From Sipunculus nudus (lineage: Eukaryota > Annelida > Sipuncula > Golfingiida > Sipunculidae), in NCBI GenBank assembly GCA_026874595.1, contig CM049318.1, positions 50,368,750 through 50,432,749 of the forward strand: a stretch of DNA of 64,000 nt, read 5' to 3'. Made by a program: the position numbers and the translations under genes. Below, piece after piece: positions 41,112 to 48,956 of this stretch. Every line of letters begins with the position of its first letter. Positions within the stretch are counted from its first letter, which is position 1. The notes under the pieces were generated by a model. The model was not told the DNA's origin. It was given only the letters and a program-made list of their open reading frames with translations, and made no database searches.

Positions 41112-43450
41112 AAAAAAACAAAAAAACCCTGTTATATGCAATGATAAGTGAGTTTTCCCGCTATTGGAAAGCACGGTAATTGACAAACTGTGCGATCACT
41201 AGGTCGTACAAAAACCGCAGATCGAAAGGTGATCTCTCGCTTAATTAACAAAATAAACTAATTTACAAAGTGAAGCTCCTTGCAGAAGCTTTTATAAGCA
41301 AACAAAAGACCGGACGGGGCACGGTCTATAAACTGATGGACGTTAAAGGTGGTCTCGGAGCAGGATGAGGTATAACTCCATGCAGAAGCTTTTATAAGCA
41401 AACAAAAGACCGGACGGGGCACGGTCTCTAAACTGATGGACTTTATGTGGTCTCGGTGCAGGATGAGGTGAAGCTCCTTGCAGAAGCTTTTATAAGCAAA
41501 CAAAAGACTGGACGGGGCACGGTCTCTAAACTGATGGACTTTATGTGGTCTCGGAGCAGGATGAGGTATAACTCCATGCAGAAGCTTTTATAAGCAAACA
41601 AAAGAATGGACGGGGCACGGTCTCTAAACTGATGGACTTTATGTGGTCTCGGAGCAGGATGAGGTGAAGCTCCTTGCAGAAGCTTTTATTATGTGCGTGG
41701 GGTGCTTCCTTGCAGGCCTGAATGCAGGATGTGGCAGAACTTAATAATATTAAGACTGTTCGATGAAATAATACGTGCAATTTACAAAAAAAAACTTGTG
41801 GGTTGGAATCGTTTGTGAATAAGAGATGTGGGCCCGATTCCAGAGAGCGGTGTGGGAGGGCAGCCGTTCACATATCACACAAACAGAAGACCGGACAGGG
41901 CTAAGTCTATAAACTGACGGATATTATGTGGTCTCGGAGCAAGAAGATGTAGAGCTCCTTGCAGAAGCTTTTATTATGTGCGTGGGGTGCTTCCTTTGAA
42001 GGCCCGAATGCAGGATGTGGCAGAACTTAATAATATTAAGACTGTTCGGTGAAATTATAAGTGCAATTTACAAAAAAAAAACTTGTGGGTTGGAATCGTC
42101 AGTGAATGAGAGATGTGGGCCCAATTCCAGAGAGCGGTGTGGGAGGGCGGCCGTTCACGTATCACACAAACAGAAGATCGGACGGGGTATGGTCTATATA
42201 AACTGTTTGACGGGTCGACAACTCGTGCTATTCCATTACCCGAAACATGGACCGTGAACATAAATGCCGAGATCGCGAAAGGTGATCTACGGGGCAAGTT
42301 AACTACATATAAAACAATATTTCACAAATCGCACAAAAAACTTATTTTAAGGGAGGAATCGCAAAAACCAGTAAGCAAATCCAGGAAGCATTACGCACCT
42401 GATGACACTTGTTTTTAAAAACCACGAAAAAAAATAAAATAAAAAAAACAAAAAAACCCTGTTATATGCAATGATAAGTGAGTTTTCCCGCTATTGGAAA
42501 GCACGGTAATTGACAAATTGTGCGATCACTAGGTCGCACAAAAACCACAGACCGAAAGGTGATCTCTCGCGTAATTTACAAAATAAAGTTATTTACAAAA
42601 TGAAGCTCCTTGCAGAAGCTTTTATAAGCAAACAAAAGACCGGACGGGGCACGGTCTCTAAACTGATGGACTTTATGTGGTCTCGGAGCAGGATGAGGTG
42701 AAGCTCTTTGCAGAAGCTTTTATTATGTGCATAGGGTGCTTCCTTGAAGGCCTGAATGCAGGATGTGGCAGAACTTAATAATATTAAGACTGTTTGGTGA
42801 AATTATAAGTGCAATTTACAAAAAAAAAAAACTTGTGGGTTGGAATCGTCAGTGAATTAGAGATGTGGGCCCGATTCCAGAGAGCGGTGTGGGAGGGCGG
42901 CCGTTCACGTATCACACAAACAGAAGACCGGACGGGGCACGGTCTATAAACTGATGGACTTTATGTGGTCTCGGAGCAAGAAGATGCAGAGCTCCTTGCA
43001 GAAGCTTTTATCATGTGTGTAGGGTGCTTCCTTGAAGGCCCGAATGCAGGATGTGGTAGAACTTAATAATATTAAGACTGTTCGGTGAAATTATAAGTGC
43101 AATTTACAAAAAAAACTTGTGGGTTGGAATCGTCAGTGAATAAGAGATGTGGGCCCGATTCCAGAGAGCGGTGTGGGAGGGCGGCCATTCACGTATCACA
43201 CAAACAGAAGACCAGACGGGGTACGGTCTATATAAACTGTTTGACGGGTGGAGAACTCATGCTATTCCATTACCTGAAACACGGACCGTGAAAAAAAACG
43301 CCGAGGTCGCGAAAGGTTATCTACAGGGCAAGTTAACTACATATAAAACAGAACATTTCACAAATCGCACAAGAAACCTATTTTAGGGGAGGAATCGTAC
43401 TGATATAGCGGAGGGCACGATTCCATTAGAGCGGTGTGGGTTGGCGGCCG
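41111..43450 (+). repeat. Tandem array related to recombinase flank, with GGAATCG/CGATTCC sites
   Basis: Two large units of about 1.3 kb start alike at 41112 and 42433 (AAAAAAACCCTGTTATATGC). Each contains subunits of about 110 bases (GAAGCTTTTATAAGCAAACA, GGACGGGGCACGGTCT, TTATGTGGTCTCGGAGCA) and longer ones with GAACTTAATAATATTAAGAC. Inverted-repeat sites lie at 41805-41841, 42092-42128, 42842-42878, 43126-43162 and 43391-43424. At 42349-42418 the array contains the last 56 bases of the recombinase gene (compare 35684-35740), so the array belongs to that element family. It has no coding role. Confidence 0.8.
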
Positions 43451-43573
43451 CTCATATGACATATAATTGATGCTCAAAGCAACGAAAGAACTAACTCTTG
43501 TCCGCGGACAAAAGCTTTATGTGTATGTTATACAACCCACTTCATTGTCTCCGTTTCTAGGTGGCCTTGTGAA

Positions 43574-43822
43574 AAATGACAGGTCCGAGGGATTTCGGGG
43601 CGCCCTATGATTTCCTATAAAAAAATGACAAAGTCCCAAGCGTTTCGGGGCGCCCTATGATTTCCTGTAAAAAATGACAAAGTCCCAAGCGTTTCGGGGC
43701 GCCCTATGATTTCCTGTAAAAAAATGACAAAGTCCCAAGCGTTTCGGGGCGCCCTATGATTTCCTGTAAAAAAATGACAAAGTCCCAAGCATTTCGGGGC
43801 ACCCTATGATTTCCTGTAAAAA
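43574..43822 (+). repeat. 52-bp minisatellite, five units
   Basis: Units read AAATGACAAAGTCCCAAGCG then TTTCGGGGCGCCCTATGATT and TCCTGTAA, with a period of 51-53 bases owing to a variable A run. The last unit borders directly on the 18S-like sequence at 43823. A related core (AAAGTCCCAGCCGTTTCGGG) builds the array at 46.79-47.22 kb. Confidence 0.9.
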
Positions 43823-43849
43823 ATGATTACTGGCAGGATCAGCCAGATA
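43823..43849 (-). rRNA. 5' terminal fragment of 18S rRNA gene (27 bases)
   Basis: Read on the minus strand, 43849-43823 is TATC then TGGCTGATCCTGCCAGTAAT then CAT. The universal start of eukaryotic 18S rRNA is TACCTGGTTGATCCTGCCAG followed by TAGTCAT, so the match is 24 of 27. It then changes abruptly into the 52-bp minisatellite, so it is only the gene's tip. Such a match is very unlikely by chance and marks the block to its right as ribosomal leader/promoter. Confidence 0.75.
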
Positions 43850-44640
43850 GCTACTGTCAACTTGACCGAGCGCGGGGACGCCCCCGCGGACCGATGACAG
43901 TCTTTCAGAACTCACTCGCAAATCGCCGCCCGAGTCCCCGTTCAAGCGGGGCCGGGCACCAGGAACAATAGACCGGTACCACCGGCCCAACAGCCTGTCA
44001 TCTCCGAACACCACAAGCAATTTGTTCAGGACCACTTTGGTGCGCAGACAGCTGCACATGCGCCGATCTGTGCTGGGTGGTCTCTCTGTGGCCTGATAGC
44101 AGCTATCGGCTGCCACCCCCTTCCCACATATATAGCGCCGGCGTGCCGGACCTGGGATCTTGACCCTTTCAAAACCGGTTTCGCCTCTCGCTCTCTCCCA
44201 GGGTGCCTTTCCGCTGGGGTCTGGGTGCCTCCCATACGCACCCCCACTGGCCCTCCCTGGGGCACACCGGGCTGCCCCCACAAGCAACGGAGGAAAAAAT
44301 TTTCCCGACCCCTGTAGGTCGCTCCGGCGCCCGACCCACTAGAGTCAAGCTTAACCCGCCGTCAGGCCCGGACCTGGAGGCCCGCCGAGTGCGTCAAGGC
44401 CGGCGTCCGTGCAAGCCCGCCCCTTGCACCGGGCTCATCTGCGTGGGCCAGCAAACCGCCCCGCGTACACAGATCACGCCCTGGGAGGGGCGGGACCGGG
44501 GCACTGGCGTCTGTTTCGCGCGGGGTGCCAGGCCGCCCCGAAACGCTCGAACTCTGGGCAAAATCCAGCCCGGACCCCGGGTGGCGCCCGGGCCAAACCC
44601 CGCTTATTTGACCCCGCGCTGGCCCGCCTATTATAGTCTG
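43850..44640 (-). other. rDNA-like 5' external spacer, promoter and upstream spacer
   Basis: This is the most GC-rich part of the window and lies directly upstream (minus strand) of the 18S tip. Sequence 43850-44125 would be a short external transcribed spacer. The core GGCACGCCGGCGCTATATAT (rev. comp. of about 44130-44150) is the likely start region, and 44170-44640 the upstream spacer. Open frames here on both strands are long only because stops are rare in GC-rich DNA. Homology to the 31.24-kb block covers about 48 bases around the core. Confidence 0.6.
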
Positions 44641-45040
44641 GCTATTCAGTAATCAAAGTGCGTAACTGTATTAAGTTGCAAGATCACAGGAAAATGTGAT
44701 CCTTTTCCTTGAGCAGTAGAAGTTGAATTCATATGTAATGCACCACATACATGCTTAAGTGACAAATTCAAAAGGCTTTTCTGAAAAGTATGATGCCTTA
44801 AGTGACAAAATCACAGGCGCATGGGAACATCTTTCTCGAACAGTGTGACTTATATCCATACATCATACTTATCAGAAAAGCCATGTGATCTTGTCACTTA
44901 AGCATGTATGTGGTGCATTATGTATATATTCAACTTCTACTGCTCACTGAAACGGTTCACATTTTCCTGTGATCTTGTTACTTAACACAGTTACGTAAAA
45001 GATACGAGTCACTGTAAGACTTTGATTACTGAATAGACTG
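44637..45040. repeat. Large palindrome, arms of about 125-170 bases
   Basis: CTGGCTATTCAGTAATCAAA at 44637 is inverted at 45020-45040 (TTTGATTACTGAATAGACTG). The arms continue inward through GCACCACATACATGCTTAAG (left, 44739) and CTTAAGCATGTATGTGGTGC (right, 44898) to about 44800/44860. Identity is roughly 85% with small gaps. It forms one end of the bigger foldback structure. No gene is present. Confidence 0.8.
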
Positions 45041-45660
45041 ACTACCTTGAGGGTTTCGTGGATGTTTGAAAGCATTTTGAGTCCTTGACAACTCATATTT
45101 TAGAAACTAGAGTTTTATGCGTGCCATTAAGACATTTTTGACCTGTGTTCACTGATCCTCGGATCAAATTAATGACCCCGAGCACAGCTTCTAGAAATTG
45201 TTAAGTATGAGAAGGATATCCTTTGGAATTTTTGTTTGACCCTTAAATCCGAGTAGTTTCATTGTTGCCAATCAGTTTTATTATATAGTCATAATAATTG
45301 GTATACGGCATGTCATTAACACGAAAACCGGTGCTTCACAAGTACAAGTGATTTTGTGGTGAAATGACAGGCTGGAATTGTTTTAAGTGACATGTTCACA
45401 GAGCATCAGGAGAAAAGGTCGTCTTAAGTGACAGGATCACAAACAAAAACTTCTAAAAACTTCAAAATCGACCCAAACTTTGCCAAACCCTCCAAATTAC
45501 CCATAAACTATGCTTGCAGTCGTTCAAGACGCTTTTCCTTAGCTTTTGTAGGAATGCAAATGAGACCACAAAGGGGGTCGACTATCTAGCAGCGGAACCC
45601 CATTAGATGCCAAGATCCAGTCCAGTCAGAAAACAAAAATACCCAACACAGCTCTTTAAC
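44860..45660 (+). repeat. Foldback element, left inverted arm
   Basis: This arm is the reverse complement, with gaps, of about 47340-48210. Anchors are CAAACTGATT/AATCAGTTTTATTATATAGT (45270 and 47717), TTTCTAGAAGCTGTG / CACAGCTTCTAGAAA (45184 and 47802), CTCATATCTTTTACGTAACT (47988) with its inverse at about 45000, and TCGACCCC.TTTGTGGTC (47431) with its inverse near 45570. No transposase is seen in the arm. Confidence 0.75.
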
Positions 45661-45689
45661 CATGGCAGCTGGGTTGCTTTCAAACAGGT

Positions 45690-46012
45690 CTTATTTTCTA
45701 CAAACAGATGTCTTCTTCTACAAACAGTTGTTTTATTCTACAAAATGTTGTCCACTTCTACAAATAGGGGTTTTCTTCCACAAACAGCCTTTCTTCTACT
45801 TACTTCTACAACCACCTGTTTTCTTCTACAAACAGCTGTTTTCTTCTACAACATTTACAAACAGTTGTTTTATTCTACAATTTGCTGTTTTCTTCTACAA
45901 ACAGCTGGTTCCTTCTACAACATCTACCAAACAGCTGTTTTCATCTGTTTTCTTCTACAAACAACTGTTTTCTTTTGAAAACAGCTGTTTTCTTCTACAA
46001 ACAGCTAATACC
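45690..46012 (+). repeat. 20-22-bp minisatellite TTTTCTTCTACAAACAGCTG
   Basis: About fifteen units of CTTCTACAAACAG(C/T)TGTTTT with small insertions cover this stretch. It lies in the loop between the foldback arms. It encodes a run of F-Y-K-Q-L in one frame, which is a repeat artefact and not a protein. Confidence 0.9.
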
Positions 46013-46720
46013 ACATCTGAGGGGACAAGCAGCTGTGTCCAGAACAAAGCTGCCCATAGACTCCACAGCTGCATTGGTTACACAGCTGTGCAGCGTGTTT
46101 CAGTTTTCTGGCTTCTGATGGATGCAGGCGGCTTCAACCATGTCCTCTCCTATCGGGTCACGCCTCCTGTGGCGTTAATACCACAGCTGTGGGGAAAAGC
46201 AGCTGTGTCCAGAACACAGCTGCCAATAGACTCCACAGCTGCATTGGTTACACAGCTGTGCAGCGTGTTTCAGTTTTCTCGCTTCTGATGGATGCAGGCG
46301 GCTTGAACTGTGTCCGCTCCTATCAGGTCACGCCGCTTGTGGCTTTAATACCACAGCTGTGGGGAAAAGCAGCTTCTGATGGATGCAGGCGGCTTGAACC
46401 GTGTCCGCTCCTATCGGGTCACGCCCCTTGTGGCGTTAATACCACAGCTGTGGGGAAAAGCAGCTGTGTCCAGAACACAGCTGCCAATAGACTCCACAGC
46501 TGCATTGGTTACACAGCTGTGCAGCGTGTTTCAGTTTTCTGGCTTCTGATGGATGAAGGCGGCTTGAACCATGTCTGCTCCTATCGGGTCACGCCCCTTG
46601 TGGCATTAATACCACAGCTGTGGGGAAAAGCAGCTGTGTCCAGAAAACAGCTGTCAATAGACTTTACAGCTGTATTGGTTACACAGCTGTGCAGAGTGTT
46701 TCAGTTATCTGGCTGGTGAA
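46013..46720 (+). repeat. CAGCTG-rich tandem repeat, 170-180-bp units
   Basis: The word TACCACAGCTGTGGGGAAAA recurs at about 46180, 46350, 46438 and 46610. Full units hold GTCCAGAACACAGCTGCCAA, TTACACAGCTGTGCAGCGTG and TATCGGGTCACGCC. One unit (46350-46438) has an 80-base deletion. CAGCTG, a 6-bp palindrome and E-box core, occurs at least five times per full unit. Open frames of up to 176 codons follow the repeat and have no known domain. Confidence 0.85.
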
Positions 46721-46784
46721 GGTTGCAGGCGACTTCTTCACAGCCAGACTGGGAGCCTCCTGAACTTTCCCGAACAGTAAGTCT

Positions 46785-47220
46785 GTGAAAATGCCAAAGT
46801 CCCTGGCGTTTCGGGGCAGGCCGGCTAAAGATACAGTTAACATGGCGAAGTCCCAGCCGTTTCAGGGCAGACAGGCTAAAGATACTGTTAAAATGGCAAA
46901 GTCCCAGCCATTTCAGAGCAGGCAGGGTAAGATTCTGTTAAAATGGCAAAGTCCCAACCGTTTCGGGGCAGGCAGGGTAAGATTCTGTTAAAATGGCAAA
47001 GTCCCAGCTGTTTCGGGGCAGGCAGGGTAAGATTCTGTTAAAATGGCAAAGTCCCAACCGTTTCAGGGCAGGCAGGGTAAGATTCTGTTAAAATGGCAAA
47101 GTCCAAGCCGTTTCGGGGCAGACAGGCTAAAGATCCTGTTAAAATGGGTCCTAGCCATTGCGTGCAGACAGGCTAAAGATACTGTTAAAATTGCAAAGTC
47201 CAAGTGTTTCGGGGCAGGCT
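46785..47220 (+). repeat. 51-bp minisatellite, about nine units
   Basis: Units read AAAATGGCAAAGTCCCAGCC then GTTTCGGGGCAGGCAGGGTA then AGATTCTGTT, period 51. Because 51 is a multiple of three, one frame stays open across four units, which is not evidence of coding. The core matches the 52-bp array at 43.57-43.82 kb. Confidence 0.9.
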
Positions 47221-47339
47221 AAAGTTTGTGAGGAAAGAGGAAAGAGGCTTTAACTAGTTCCGCTCTCATCGGTTCATGCACCGTGTGGCGTAAATACCAC
47301 AGCTGTGCGGTAAAGCAGATGTGGCTAGGAAAGAGCTGT

Positions 47340-48210
47340 CGACAGACACCAGATCTGCCTTGGTTATAGAGCTGTGCTGGGTACTTCTGTTTCTGACTGA
47401 AGGGTCTGTGGCGGCTTAACGTGATTGCGGTCGACCCCGTTTGTGGTCCCATTTGCGTTCCTACAAAAAGTAAGGAAAAGTGTCTTGATCGACTATTACT
47501 GGGATTTTTTGGTGCTTTGGCAAAGTATGGGTCGTTTCCGTCCAGTATTTTAGAAGTTTTGTTTGTGATCCTGTCACTTAAGAAGACCTTTTCTCAGAGC
47601 GGCTCTGTGAACATGTCACTTTACACACTTCCAGCCTGTAATTTCACCAGAAAAACAGTTGTCAAGCACCGGTTTTCATGTTAAAAACATGCCTTACATC
47701 AATTATGAGGACTATATAATAAAACTGATTGCCTCCAAAGAAGCTACTCTGATTTAAGGGTCGATGAAAAATTCCAAAGGATGTCCTTCTCAAACTGAGC
47801 AATTTCTAGAAGCTGTGATCGTGATTGTTACTCTGACTGGAGGATCTGTGTACACAGGTAAATATGTCTTCATGAAACACATAAAACTTTGTAGATTCTG
47901 AAATATTAGTTGTCAAGCACCTGAAATGTTTTCAATAGTCTAAGAAACACTCAAGGCATCCTTTTCAGTATTCAAAGTGTTATATTAACTCATATCTTTT
48001 ACGTAACTGTGTTAAGTGACAAGATCACATGCTTTTCTGAACACTATGGAGGCTTAAGTGACAAGATCACATGCTTTTCTGAACACTACGGAGGCTTCAG
48101 TGACAAGATCACAGGACAATGTGAACCGTTTCCGTGAGCAGTAAAAGTTGAATTCATACATAATGCACCACATACATGCTTAAGTGACAAGATCACATGG
48201 CTTTTCTGAT
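47340..48210 (-). repeat. Foldback element, right inverted arm
   Basis: It mirrors the left arm over its length, so the two arms could pair as a stem of about 0.8 kb with a 1.7-kb loop of minisatellites. From 47.99 kb it continues into direct-oriented copies of the TTAAGTGACAAGATCACA family. Divergence of 15-25% by eye shows that the structure is old. Confidence 0.75.
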
Positions 48211-48800
48211 AAGTATGATGCCTTAAGTGACAAGATCACAGGAAACTGTAAATACCTTTTCTGGACAGTATGAGTTGAATTCAAAGATAAGACATTACAT
48301 ACTACCTTAAGTGACAAGATCACATGTATTTTTGAAGAGCATAGAGAGGTTACCCAGCCCTTAAGTGACAAGAAAACACGTACAGGAGACACCACAAACC
48401 TCCGTCGAGTATAAAGCTTTGCTGACTGTTTAAGATTCCTGCACTCATTGTAATCAGGAAATTTAAATGCCCAGCACAGCTGTATAAGGCACCAGAGCTG
48501 TCGACAGACACAAAACTGCCTTGGTTATTATACAACTGCTGGGTATTCAATGTTGAGATGAAAATCAGCACTGTGTCAGCCTGCGGGCTCTAGAGAGCAT
48601 GTGGTTTGGTCGAGGTCCTTCAGGGAAACCTGCCTTAGAGAATGCTACCGGGTGCAAGACCTCGTTCTTGACAATTGTTCTAGTCCTAATATGATGCCTT
48701 GGCTGATTCTTAAGTGACAAGTTCACAGAACCGCTCTCAGAAAAGGTCTTCTTAAGTGACACGATCACAAATGAAACTTTGTTAATAAAGGAGATAATTG
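47990..48800 (+). repeat. TTAAGTGACAAGATCACA repeats
   Basis: The 18-base word or close variants occur at about 48013, 48054, 48095 (CAGTGACAAGATCACAGG), 48180, 48222, 48307, 48361, 48711 and 48753. Intervals are about 41-85 bases at first and then irregular. The same word, both strands, marks 44.75-45.43 and 47.57 kb. Between about 48400 and 48700 the sequence is plain. Confidence 0.75.
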
Positions 48801-48956
48801 ACCCAAAGTTTGACAAAACATGCAAAAGTCTCAGAAACAATGATAATTGTCCCTGAAGATACTTTCTTCAATAAATATTTAAGTCAGATGTTTAAATAAT
48901 ATCTTTTCAAACACAAGTATATAATTGATGAAAATACAGAAATTCATCAAGTTTTG

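Noticed and set aside
43754-44652. Long open frames on both strands (up to 177 codons)
   Set aside because: The stretch is very GC-rich, so stops are rare; it reads instead as rDNA spacer, promoter and 18S tip.
45607-46991. Open frames of 123-208 codons with F-Y-K-Q-L and similar repeats
   Set aside because: They follow minisatellites with unit lengths near multiples of three; no start context, domain or splice structure supports them.
44637-48800. CRISPR-like array because of repeated 18-base words with spacers
   Set aside because: Words occur on both strands, at irregular spacing and with substitutions, in animal DNA with no cas genes.
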